NCBI GenBank assembly: GCA_964509425.1
Contig: CAZDWZ010000012.1
Span: 81,625 to 145,624, forward strand
DNA from: CAZDWZ01 sp964509425
GTDB taxonomy: Bacteria > Bdellovibrionota_C > UBA2361 > SZUA-149 > CAZDWZ01
Length of the DNA stretch: 64,000 nucleotides
Reading direction: 5' to 3'
Below the pieces are notes generated by a model, which was not told the origin of the DNA, made no database searches, and saw only the letters and a list, made by a program, of their open reading frames with translations. A program made the translations under genes and the position numbers. Numbering within the stretch: position 1 is the first letter of the stretch; the number at the start of each line of letters is the position of its first letter. This document shows, in pieces, positions 24,608 through 34,200 of this stretch.

Positions 24608-25293
24608 CGAACGCTCACCTGAACACCGGGAACTTTTGGTGCCGTCGGCTGGGTCACAAAGCCGGTTCGGAAAGCCGCTGCAATCTTTCCTTCCTTGAAC
24701 AGGGCGAGCAGGTTTTTCCTTGGATACACGAGCTGTTTGTCGGGCGTGAAAGCCTCCGGCGCGCTCAGCAACTTCATCGATTTCTGCGAATGCGCTGAGG
24801 ACGACGTCGGGAAGAGATAGGTGCTCGGACTGAGGTGAACTTCATTTTCATCGCTTGAAATCACTTTTGCAACGCCGTACGGGTACTTGTCGTCCGTCGA
24901 ATTCTCGAGTTTCAGAACGATCAGATCTCCTGCTTGGGGATTAGCGAGGAGGGCCGCATATTTTTCTTGATCCCTTTGCTCCGCCCAGACGACGAGGCCG
25001 ATCAGCACGACCAGAGCGGCAAGTCCTGTAAACATTCGAAGCGGGAATTTGTCTCGAGCGAGCTCGCCCGCGGGTATAGACTGACCGGCGGCCTCTTTTG
25101 AATCATATGTTGCTTGGCAATGCTCACAATTCAGCCACAACTGGCGGGCGTAAGGCAGAAGAGGAATCCAGTAGATGTGGAAATACTTAAATAACGTGAA
25201 AGCGCGAAGCGGGCCTTTCTGACACTCTTTGCACGTTCCGACTCCGAGAGTTCGGAATTTTGAGCTTGACGTTTTCCAACCGTAAATAATCAT
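24604..25293 (-). CDS. Zinc-ribbon membrane protein, unknown
   Basis: 229 residues from the ATG at 25293. Starts MIIYGWKT..., then a zinc ribbon (GTCKECQKG and LNCEHCQATY, two CxxC pairs) separated by a hydrophobic FTLFKYFHIYWIPLLPY segment characteristic of the zf-ribbon membrane proteins. A second membrane helix lies near residue 85 (FTGLAALVVLIGLVVWA). The C-terminal half is a soluble beta-rich domain of unknown type. A TTG at 25323 is an alternative start. Function unknown. Confidence 0.75.
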   Translation of the reverse strand: MIIYGWKTSSSKFRTLGVGTCKECQKGPLRAFTLFKYFHIYWIPLLPYARQLWLNCEHCQATYDSKEAAGQSIPAGELARDKFPLRMFTGLAALVVLIGLVVWAEQRDQEKYAALLANPQAGDLIVLKLENSTDDKYPYGVAKVISSDENEVHLSPSTYLFPTSSSAHSQKSMKLLSAPEAFTPDKQLVYPRKNLLALFKEGKIAAAFRTGFVTQPTAPKVPGVQVSVR

Positions 25294-25470
25294 GTTCGGC
25301 CGCCCTCCGGAGAAATTCTCCAAGCAGTAATCGGCTCTTCTGAAGATTAGTCTGAGGGGATTCGATCAAAGAAGAAAATATAACGATTTAAGGAATTTGA
25401 GCGCTATCCGTGCCTGCGCCGACGCATAACCGTCCACCGAAATGTTCCGTTCAAACTGACGAGTCGAGAC

Positions 25471-26652
25471 TCACAATTCGACTTGGATCATCTCAAGGCA
25501 GCTCATGGCCTTTTTCCTTGCTTCATCGACTGAATCCCCGCGCGCGAGAGTCACTCCCATTCGCCGATGTCCGTCAACTTCTGGTTTACCGAAGAGACGG
25601 AGCTGAGTTCCAGGGATCGAGAGGGCGTTGTCGAGGTTCGAGAATCTCACCTGTTGAGAAACTCCGTGAACGAGAAGTGCAGCAGAAGCAGATGGTCCTT
25701 GCTGAAGGATCTCGGGAATCGGCAATCCGAGAATCGCTCGTGCATGAAGTGCGAACTCAGAGAGATCCTGCGAGATGAGGGTAACAAGTCCCGTGTCATG
25801 CGGACGCGGCGACACCTCGCTGAAATAGACCTCGTCTCCCTTCACGAACAGCTCCACTCCAAAAATTCCAAGTCCGCCAAGAGCGTCTGTAATTTGTCTC
25901 GCCATATCCTGGGATTTCTTCAGTGCCTCTGTCGACATTGGATGCGGTTGCCAAGATTCACGATAATCTCCATCCATCTGAAGGTGTCCGATGGGTGAGC
26001 AAAAAGATGTTCCATCCCGGTGCCGGACGGTGAGGAGCGTGATTTCGTAATCAAACTCCACAAAACCTTCCACGATTACTCTTCCGGCGCCGGTTCGTCC
26101 GCCCATCTGCGCATATTCCCAGGCGGGCCAGATTTCATCCTTCGAGCGAATAATGCTCTGGCCTTTCCCCGAGGAGCTCATGATTGGTTTTACGACGCAG
26201 GGGATCCCCAGTTCGGTTACCGCCGCCTCGAATTCGTTTTCATTCTGAACAAACCGAAACGGAGAAGTTTTCAATTGTAACTCCTCCGCGGCGAGCCGAC
26301 GGATGCCTTCGCGATTCATGGTCAGTCGTGCTGCCCGCGCGGTTGGAATGACGGAAAACCCTTGCTTCTCGAGCTCCGTCAGTTCGTCCGTCGCAATCGC
26401 TTCAAGCTCGGGGACGATCAAATCAGGGCTCTCGCTTTCGATGACTCGACGAAGCGCCCGATTATCCAACATCGAGATCACATGTGATCGGTGGGCGACC
26501 TGCATCGCGGGTGCATGCGGATAACGGTCAACCGCCACCACTTCGACTCCGAGACGCTGGAGTTCAATAGCTACCTCTTTCCCAAGCTCTCCGCTGCCGA
26601 GCAAAAGAACTTTCTTCGCCGTTGGAGAAAGGGGGGTGCCGATCGAAGTCAT
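25471..26652 (-). CDS. purT: Formate-dependent phosphoribosylglycinamide formyltransferase
   Basis: 393 residues, full length for PurT. ATP-grasp enzyme of purine synthesis that makes formyl-GAR from GAR, formate and ATP, an alternative to PurN. The N-terminal nucleotide-binding-like loop LLGSGELGKEV, the VIPTARAARLTMNREGIRRLAAEEL segment, the ATP-grasp lysine in CVVKPIMSSSGKGQS, and the metal-binding FSEVSPRPHDTGLVT are all intact. Monocistronic by appearance; no other purine gene is in the window. Confidence 0.96.
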   Translation of the reverse strand: MTSIGTPLSPTAKKVLLLGSGELGKEVAIELQRLGVEVVAVDRYPHAPAMQVAHRSHVISMLDNRALRRVIESESPDLIVPELEAIATDELTELEKQGFSVIPTARAARLTMNREGIRRLAAEELQLKTSPFRFVQNENEFEAAVTELGIPCVVKPIMSSSGKGQSIIRSKDEIWPAWEYAQMGGRTGAGRVIVEGFVEFDYEITLLTVRHRDGTSFCSPIGHLQMDGDYRESWQPHPMSTEALKKSQDMARQITDALGGLGIFGVELFVKGDEVYFSEVSPRPHDTGLVTLISQDLSEFALHARAILGLPIPEILQQGPSASAALLVHGVSQQVRFSNLDNALSIPGTQLRLFGKPEVDGHRRMGVTLARGDSVDEARKKAMSCLEMIQVEL

Positions 26653-26765
26653 GGGATACTCTCGCCGCGGTTTCAGGTTATTCGTTCCCGAACTTTAGTC
26701 GAGAGGCCCAGAAAAGGCGAGTACCGCACTTCGAGGGCCTTTAGCCATTTCCGGAATCGGAAATT

Positions 26766-27134
26766 TCAGTCGCTATCGCTGCCTAAATTGCCGTCCTTCA
26801 GAAAACGGCGCTTCGACCAATTCTCTGCCCTATTGGAACGCGCGGGTCGGCGTCCCGGCGCAGATTTTGACGTCGATTTGTTTGGGAACATTTCTTTCTC
26901 GGAGAGTGATCCGTCCGAATTTCGGTCGAGCCGCTGAAATTGAGTCCGTATGAATGGTTTCCTGAGCTCGACAAATTCCTCAAACGTCAGTTTGTTATCC
27001 TGATTGCGGTCGGCTTGATGAACTCGAAATTCCATCGTCACGCCGTCATCCGCGTTTCCGGCATGGGCCGCTAAGCTCGTCAGGGGAATAAGTGCAAAAA
27101 GGAAGCCCGGAAATGTGAGCAAACGTGGTCTCAC
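26766..27134 (-). CDS. Exported EF-hand protein
   Basis: 122 residues from the GTG at 27134, placed by an AGAGG site 5 bases upstream and by the signal peptide that follows (LLTFPGFLFALIPLTSLAAHA). Two EF-hand loops: DRNQDNKLTFEEF and DRNSDGSLSEKEM; the tail is basic and Ser/Arg-rich. Same design as the protein at 793-1140 but only weakly similar outside the loops. Likely a periplasmic or secreted calcium binder. Confidence 0.75.
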   Translation of the reverse strand: MRPRLLTFPGFLFALIPLTSLAAHAGNADDGVTMEFRVHQADRNQDNKLTFEEFVELRKPFIRTQFQRLDRNSDGSLSEKEMFPNKSTSKSAPGRRPARSNRAENWSKRRFLKDGNLGSDSD

Positions 27135-27240
27135 AGCAACCTCTGGAATAATTTGATAAAACCGTATCGACTCTTCCGTTATGAAGATTTTCGCAACCTT
27201 TGTATCAATTGCGTAAGGCGCACGACGACTTTGGAGCGGA

Positions 27241-29313
27241 CTATCGAGGCGGCATCCGAAATAGCGAAGCAACTCCGCGAAGCGGTGCGGTAACTTGCCA
27301 GCTTTTTGACTCGGTAATCGAGCGAAATCCAGCCTCTTGCTGTTCTCGAAGACGTCTCTCCTCCTCGAGCCTGGATCGGAGCGAGAATATCTCGGATTTC
27401 GCTTGTGAGAGCGCCCCGTCCAGTGAACGCACTTGTGTGATCGCCGTGACGATGTCCGACTCGAGCTCTTTGTAGCGATAGGTCATGAAATTCAGCTCGC
27501 TTTCGGCCTTGCGGGCCTTATCTTTCACTTCGGCAAACGCCTGATGAATGCGGCCGAGCTGGCTCAGTTCGAGCGGACGGCTGACTTTCTTCTCGACTTC
27601 CGCACCGATCTGCGATTCCAACAGCTTCCCAAGGCGAGAGACTGTAAGGAGAACGTCATCCGACGAATTTGAATTCGTGGTGCGAAAGAGAAAGTTGATA
27701 AACGCAATCTCGTTCTGGACAGCGATTTCCAGATCTTTCAGCGTTAACGGAATGCCGAGAATCGATGCCACCTCGCGAACGAGCTCTGAATAGGTATGTT
27801 CCTGCAGAACATCGCGCGCTGAGCATTTCTCCACGGAATACACCAAGCCACGAACGAATACCCAGTTGAATGGGATCGGAGAGCGCGACTGCCATTCACG
27901 ATCGATGTAGACGAGACCTGACTGCGCAATCTCAATAAGATTGAAAGGAACGCAGTCGATAAAAGAGCCGGGCAGAAGCCGTTCGGATTTTTCGGAGTTT
28001 TCTGGTGGAACCAGTGATTGCTCCAGAAACCCTATCCAGGTTCGTGCCCATGCAGCGACGTCGGCAACTTTTCCTCCTCGGGTCAAAAGCAGCTTTAGCC
28101 CATTATGATAGATCTCCCCCGGCACATAGCACTGCGTGTCGACGACTTGGAAAAACTCTGATTCCACTGAAGCGAGGTTATGCCGAGGCCGAAGCGGTAC
28201 TTTCTCGACGATCACCCCCGTGTCGGAACGCCGAAATTTGCTCTCCGTGTCGAAGTAGTGTGCGGGATGCGAAGAATAATGGGCAGCGAGCCAAGAGTCG
28301 GCGAATTGAGGTGGAGTCTGGTCTCTTTGTGCAAAAAAGAGGAACGAGTTTGCGAAATCCGGAATAAGGTTGTTTCTGGCGAGAGTTCTCCATACCAGTT
28401 GCTCATCAAAAGAGAGCAGTGGTTCGGCGGGATACGTCCGACTGGCCCCACCAGCGAGGAGCTCCTCGGGCTTAAAAACTGGACATGAGAAAGCAGTTTT
28501 ATTGATGATCTTTGTCGGCACTTTATAGTCCGGGAACGGAAAAAACTCCTGCACCGACGGCACGCCGGAGCGAGCAAGGAGGGAGAGAAGCTCTTGGCGA
28601 CCAAAAGTCACCGCCGATGTATCATCGTAACGATTCTCGATTCCGGCGAAAGGAAGGTTGAGGTGGTCCTCAAAATGACCATTGAAATACTTCAGTCCCA
28701 ACTGATTCTCGATTGCGACAATCAACGTTCCGCCCGGTGCGAGATGCGAAACCGCCATCCGGAGACACTCGAGCACCGGATCGTCCGCGTCGATGAATAT
28801 CCGAGAGTACTCAAGAACACCGATGAGCGTGACGACATCGTATTTCTCGACGCTCTCATAGCGCTCGATGTTCTCGGTGATGACACGGACATTCGGAAGG
28901 TCGCGGCAACGGAGCGCGGTCAGGGCTGCTCGCCGGGGAGCGGCTTCGAGCGCGTGAACTTCTGCGCCGTGCTCCGCACCCAGCTCGCCAAGGACGCGCG
29001 TGATGGCGCCGCACCCGCACCCGAGCTCGAGTATCGATCGAACTCCCGCCCACGAAAACGGACGGATAAGGTTGTGGCGTTGAGGGCTCAAGTGATATTC
29101 GGACGGCCAATCTCGGATTGCCGCGAGCAGCTCCGGAGAGCCACTCGTTAGATCCTTCGCTCCTGAGAGCACGTCGTGCAGGTATTTTTCGGACTCATCG
29201 CCATCGGAGAATATAATCCTCTCCGCATGCGTGTCGGTTCGTTTCCAAGTCTTTGACTCGTCGTGGAGACTATAGGCGGGAGCCAGTTTATGTTTTCGCG
29301 GATGGGAACTCAT
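27241..29313 (-). CDS. Methyltransferase with C-terminal coiled coil, surface-polysaccharide type
   Basis: 690 residues. The N-terminal part has a class I methyltransferase (motif I ILELGCGCGAITRVLGELG near residue 93, then DVVTLIGVLEYS and HLAPGGTLIVAIENQ). The middle resembles a kinase- or sugar-binding-like region with no named motif. The last 120 residues are a coiled coil ending in SKSWQVTAPLRG, the tail motif shared by many O-antigen glycosyltransferases and chain-terminating methyltransferases. It starts 30 bases past the ABC ATPase stop, so the two form an operon. Chain-end modification plus length control is the natural inference. Confidence 0.85.
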   Translation of the reverse strand: MSSHPRKHKLAPAYSLHDESKTWKRTDTHAERIIFSDGDESEKYLHDVLSGAKDLTSGSPELLAAIRDWPSEYHLSPQRHNLIRPFSWAGVRSILELGCGCGAITRVLGELGAEHGAEVHALEAAPRRAALTALRCRDLPNVRVITENIERYESVEKYDVVTLIGVLEYSRIFIDADDPVLECLRMAVSHLAPGGTLIVAIENQLGLKYFNGHFEDHLNLPFAGIENRYDDTSAVTFGRQELLSLLARSGVPSVQEFFPFPDYKVPTKIINKTAFSCPVFKPEELLAGGASRTYPAEPLLSFDEQLVWRTLARNNLIPDFANSFLFFAQRDQTPPQFADSWLAAHYSSHPAHYFDTESKFRRSDTGVIVEKVPLRPRHNLASVESEFFQVVDTQCYVPGEIYHNGLKLLLTRGGKVADVAAWARTWIGFLEQSLVPPENSEKSERLLPGSFIDCVPFNLIEIAQSGLVYIDREWQSRSPIPFNWVFVRGLVYSVEKCSARDVLQEHTYSELVREVASILGIPLTLKDLEIAVQNEIAFINFLFRTTNSNSSDDVLLTVSRLGKLLESQIGAEVEKKVSRPLELSQLGRIHQAFAEVKDKARKAESELNFMTYRYKELESDIVTAITQVRSLDGALSQAKSEIFSLRSRLEEERRLREQQEAGFRSITESKSWQVTAPLRGVASLFRMPPR

Positions 29314-29343
29314 AGCGGCGATGTATTCATGATGTTGCGCGAG

Positions 29344-30918
29344 TTACGAACTTTTCGTCTTCGATATCACTCTCGCCGGCGTCACTGCACCTCGCTCGAC
29401 GTATTCAATCGACATCCCGAGGTCCGCCAGTCCGAAGCCCCGATCCGTGTTTGTTACGAAAATCTCAACCGAATCGTATCTTCGGTCTAGGGGAACAATA
29501 TCATCCTCATCCGCAGCAGCAACTCCCAAGGACAGCAGGTAGTGTCCGGTCATGAGGCGAGGGGAAAACCGAAAATGAACAAAAGTGATGTCACCCGCAA
29601 CACGAGGGTCAAACGAAGGGAGAGCGGCGGCTTCTGCTATCTCACGGGAATTATTCCCATAAATGATTAAACCGTCAGGGGTCTTTACGATAAGACCGTA
29701 AATAGGTCGTCGGCAGTCTCTGATGAACTGAACTTTCATGCAGACGTCGATGCTTTCGTGGGCATGGAAATGATTCGCCTGGCCGCGAGAATTAGTACCT
29801 ATGAAATAATCGAGGATCTTCGCGTCTCCATTCCCCCAGCGAAATTCGGAATGGTTATAGCCGGGACGATTCGTGAATTCATCTCGTGCGTCTCGTATTT
29901 CGTAAAACTTTGAAACTGCGCCGGAATTCTCGGGGAGAGGCTGTGGCGTGAATCGGTCGTCGGACTCCAGCGTCTTTTCTAATTCGCTTTCCATTAACGG
30001 TTGTGTCGAGTCTTCCGACGGACTCTTCACGCTTCCCCCGAACATCAGGTCGAGATAGAAATTACACACGGCTTTCGGATCGCCTTGTTCGATGAGCTCG
30101 CCCTTCTCGAGAAGAAGTGCTCGATTGCAATGGCGGATAATCTGCTCCGGAGAATGGCTGACGAAGAGGATTGTCGTACCATTCGCCCGAAGCTCATCAA
30201 ACTTCCTGAAACATTTAGCCTGAAACTTCACGTCTCCGACGGAAAGTGCTTCGTCGACGACGAGAAGGTCCGGATCAATGCTGATCGCGACGGCAAATGC
30301 GAGGCGAACAAACATGCCGCTTGAATAGGTCTTCACCGGTTGGTGGATAAAGTTTCCAAGATCCGCGAAGGCGAGAATGTTCTCGTATTTCGCCTCGATT
30401 TCCTCCTTCCCTAGGCCAAGCACAGTCGCGCTAAGGATCACATTTTCTTTGCCCGAAAACTCCGGATTAAATCCCGATCCAAGCTCGAGAAGAGCTCCAA
30501 TTCGACCAGAGAGCCATATATCGCCGGAGGTCGGCTGAACCGTTCCGCAAATAAGTTGAAGCAATGTCGATTTCCCTGCACCGTTTCTGCCGAGTATGCC
30601 AATGCACTCTCCGCGCCCGACTTCGAAGGAAACGTCGCGCAGCGCCCAGAATTCGCGATAATAGCGCCGCCGCCTCGAAAACATCTGCCGCAACCGATCT
30701 TGGGGACGATTGTAAAGATGGTAGACTTTGGACAGAGACTCTATTCGCGCAGCAACTGCACTCCCACCTTCGCGCGTCAGTGGAATCTCCGGTGACCCGG
30801 CAGTCGGTCCGATTTGTGATGGTATTGCTGTGGAGCCCTGTATTGCCGTGGAGCCCCGTATTGCCGTGGAGCCCTGTATTGCTGTGGAACCCTGCATTGC
30901 TGTGGAGCCGAGCGACAT
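29344..30918 (-). CDS. Surface-polysaccharide ABC exporter ATPase (Wzt-like) with N-terminal repeats
   Basis: 524 residues. Cytoplasmic ATPase of a polysaccharide exporter: Walker A GILGRNGAGKST, signature YSSGMFVRLAFAVA, Walker B LLVVDEALSVGD, and the RIGALLELGSGFNPEFSGKENV block typical of Wzt/TagH. The last about 190 residues match a Wzt C-terminal carbohydrate-binding domain, which recognises the capped chain end. Residues 4-33 are five hexapeptide repeats GSTA(M/I)x, coded by 18-bp units at 30820-30909. The permease (Wzm) is not present here. ATG at 30918 has no good ribosome site; no later start is credible. Confidence 0.9.
   Translation of the reverse strand: MSLGSTAMQGSTAIQGSTAIRGSTAIQGSTAIPSQIGPTAGSPEIPLTREGGSAVAARIESLSKVYHLYNRPQDRLRQMFSRRRRYYREFWALRDVSFEVGRGECIGILGRNGAGKSTLLQLICGTVQPTSGDIWLSGRIGALLELGSGFNPEFSGKENVILSATVLGLGKEEIEAKYENILAFADLGNFIHQPVKTYSSGMFVRLAFAVAISIDPDLLVVDEALSVGDVKFQAKCFRKFDELRANGTTILFVSHSPEQIIRHCNRALLLEKGELIEQGDPKAVCNFYLDLMFGGSVKSPSEDSTQPLMESELEKTLESDDRFTPQPLPENSGAVSKFYEIRDARDEFTNRPGYNHSEFRWGNGDAKILDYFIGTNSRGQANHFHAHESIDVCMKVQFIRDCRRPIYGLIVKTPDGLIIYGNNSREIAEAAALPSFDPRVAGDITFVHFRFSPRLMTGHYLLSLGVAAADEDDIVPLDRRYDSVEIFVTNTDRGFGLADLGMSIEYVERGAVTPARVISKTKSS
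30820..30909 (-). repeat. Five 18-bp tandem repeats at the start of the Wzt-like gene
   Basis: Each unit reads GGC/GGT-TCC-ACA/ACG-GCA-ATA/ATG-x, coding GSTA(I/M)(Q/R/P), five times in succession with only a few changes. The unit length is a multiple of three, so gain or loss keeps the reading frame. Clearly seen in the sequence. Confidence 0.9.
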
Positions 30919-31231
30919 GTAACCATTGGATTGAGTGCCCGGTAATGGGCCAATCCGACCATAAATATCCGATTCGCCCCGCGAAGGGCAAGCAACTGAG
31001 AATTAAACTCGGCGCCTTCGCGATGGCTTCCAGCAAAAAACCCTAGAACTGAAAATTCCGAAGCTTTGTGCGGACCTCAGGCTCCACGTGGTGCCGTCTC
31101 TCATGCTGCCGCCGATTAGTTCGCGGTATTTTCCGCGGACTAATTGCAGCACGCCCGACGCAGCTGAGCCACGAAAATCTAGTGATTCGACCCCTGGCGA
31201 AACTGCTCCGAAGGCTCAATGAGACCGAACG
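30919..31231. other. Gap upstream of the Wzt-like gene with a hairpin
   Basis: 313 bases between the caspase-like gene stop and the ABC ATPase start. It contains a 12-bp hairpin, ATTAGTTCGCGG (31115-31126) and CCGCGGACTAAT (31133-31144), with one G-U pair, no T run. No credible gene. Possibly the caspase-like gene terminator or a leader structure. Confidence 0.4.
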
Positions 31232-34200
31232 CTACGCTGTTGAAGCCCTCGTTCGCAGATCGGGAGAAATTTGATTGAACGAGAGTTCATTGGGGATGCT
31301 CGGTCCTGCTCTTCCTCCGCGTTTGGGTGCCTTGAAGTCCGGAACCAATCTTCTGGTGTCTCGCTCCAGCTCGTCAAGAAGGGCGCCGAGCGGCTTCGTC
31401 TGGTGAAAGACCGCATGGTCCTCAGTGTAGAAAAGCAACTGAATGCCGAGCGGTCGGTACGTGAGGTAAGCATTGTTTTTGAGCATCCGATCAAAACGAG
31501 CGGCGTTTGTCGCATCGGCCGAGAGCAGATGCCCAATCGTTACCGCTTTCGTTCCGCTGGGAATATTCTTCAGGAGCTCGTCCATCATAGGTGTTGCGGT
31601 GGTTTCCCGATTTCCCCAGCTCAACATTCCTCGCTGTGCCGTAGTAACAATCGTGGGTGGTATGAGTGTGAGACCTTCGGTCTGAAGATGAAGCTCTCTA
31701 AAAACCATTTGTGCGATGTCGTAGGAGTAGCATGTGTTGAGAAAGAGAGTTTTCCGGCTGAGGTCAATCGTCGTCCGCCGGCCGGCCTTAACTTCGGCGA
31801 GCTGCGCCTTCAGGAGGCGTGCCGCAATCTCCTTTGCCTGGATGTTCTCCGAGGGTTTATCAGAAGTCTGAATAGTGTAGGGAACTCCGTGAGCGCTTAC
31901 GAAGAATAGCACTCTTGAATCCGGATCGGCCGAGAGACGTTCTAAACGGCTCAGAAACTCAAGATTCGGCGCCTTGCCGCCTTGGATGAAAGATGGGTTC
32001 CTGAGACTCATCACGGTGTCGACAGGAATTCCCACTCGAAGTGCGAGATTGAGAATTCCCTCAGGCCCGAACATTTTATCGGTGTGGAAGAGCGAGACGA
32101 TTTGCGTGTCTTTGTCCATTACAACGTTGTCCGTGATTGAGGCGCGTTCTTGCCGAATGCGTTTGGCAAGGGAGATGACAAAGGCGTTTAATGCGTCAGG
32201 AGAATCGGCGCATATACGGTTGAGATAGCCAGGCTCATATCGCTCCATTCGTTGCAGTGTATGGAGGAGAGGCGTCGCAATATCTTCGAGCTCGCCCTTC
32301 GTGAGTCCGCTCATCGCTGTTGGAAGTCTCGAAAGGTGCTTCGCGAGTGCCAGCGCGTGCCAACGTTCCATCCCCTGAAGGAGTGATATCTCGTCGAGCT
32401 TCGATGCCGCATCCACTATGGTCAGGATGTAATCGGAGCGATTCTCTCTCGATCGAAGTCTCGCAGCAATCTCAGACTGCCGTTCATTCTCCTCCGGAGA
32501 CGTCGATCGGTCGACAAATCGAAGGAGTGACTCAACCATCTTCGTTGTTGCTTGATCGCGCATCACCGCGTCACTAAAGCGTGTGATGCCGAGATTAACG
32601 GAGCCGATCTCTTTTTTCGTGGCACGATCCGTAATCGTGAACGTCACCCAGGTCTCATCGATCTTGGTGCACGTAACAACTCTACCCTGCTGTTCGAGCA
32701 GGCTCAGCAATCGGAAGGTCTTCGGACTTAGTTGTTGGTAAATCGGGAGGCCTCCTGGAGCAGCAGGGCCGTCGATTCGAATACAAGCGAGCGACGCGTT
32801 GTGTTTATCCTTTTCTTGAATCGCAGCAAGAATCAACGTATCCCGCTCGCGGCCCCAATCGTCGGAATAGGACGAGAGTGACACGCTTGTATATACCTCC
32901 TCTCCGCCGCGTCCATTTTTCTTCACCACTTCGTATGAGATGATATTCGCGCTCCCAAATTTCTGGTGGCCGCTATAACGCACTCGCAAATCAGGGCGAC
33001 TGCGAAGGAGAAGAGCCAGCTCGGGTGACGTCGAGCAGTCAATCGGAACTGACGAACGCTCGATGAGCACGGGTGGACAGTCGAGATGCGCACGAAGATC
33101 GCGTGCGATGAGGGCGGCTTGCACCGCGGGTGCGTCCGACACCACCCGGCCATCTCCGATGGCGACCTGCTGCGGCGTACCGGGATTGACGAAGATATCG
33201 TCTCCGACTCTTACGCGGACGGGTTTGCCGTCAAATGTGTTCATGTTCCGAAAAATACGAAACGACGAACGTCCGACAGCTTCGATTTCGTAGCCGGCAT
33301 CCTTTGCTCGTTGAAAGACGGCGAGGGTTTCTGAAGAGGCAATCCGCGAGTCCACGCTGAGAACCGTTGAGCCTCCCGAAGCAAGAACGAGGAATGCCGG
33401 CGGAGCTGATTTCAGAGGTGTGGTGCCGCCGGAGTCAGCGCTGTTTTCGCCGGAACGTGTCGCGGGTGAGAGCGCCAACCTCGCTGCAGCCAGATACTGC
33501 GAATTCATAGTCGGCAGAGTAACAGCTACCGGGGCGGGAACTCGAATTCCGTCTCGTCGAGAAAACACTAACGTATCAGCCCCGGTCCCTAAGGGGTTCG
33601 GAGCCGAAATGATCAGTTTTGCCTTCAGATAGTCGGCATAAAAATCCATCGTTACTTGGAACGTGTAAAATCGTCCGGTCGGATCCAACGTGCGTGTGGC
33701 CTTAAATGTAGAGCCGGGACCCTGCATCGATGTTTCGAATTGCCGGAACTTGTAGACGAGCGGTGGAAAATTTCCAGAATCCTTTATGAGTGTGAGAATC
33801 TGATCTCCCTGGAAATCAAAAACGACATCGTTCGCTCGCTCAACCGGGACTTGAAATGTGACAACCTGATCCTTGTTTCGACTGATGTGGAGTCGTGCTT
33901 GAAAGGGATTACCTCGATTTGCCGAAGCTTGGAGAGTCTCCCGGCACGCGGTTCCCGTTTGTTGTACCAACTCCATCGCGGCAAAAACCGCATCGAGTTG
34001 TTCCTGGTTTCCAGAACCAATCGAGGCCAATCCGGCGAGCGTGTCGAGCCTTTTGAGCGCCGCTTCGAACGATGCGAACTCGGTCTTTCCGTGCTCCGGT
34101 GTGACGGCTCGAGAGAATGCGAGCCGGACCTCCTCGAGTTGTCTTCGATACACAGAGAATTCGTCGGTTGATGTGACAGCGGTGAGAGCCGGGACGGTCA

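Noticed and set aside
28594..29151. 185-residue frame opposite the methyltransferase-coiled-coil gene
   Set aside because: No recognisable motif; the minus-strand methyltransferase motif I lies in the same bases.
31271..31909. 212-residue frame opposite the caspase-like gene
   Set aside because: Shadow frame; the caspase-like motifs, perfect ribosome site and length support the minus strand.
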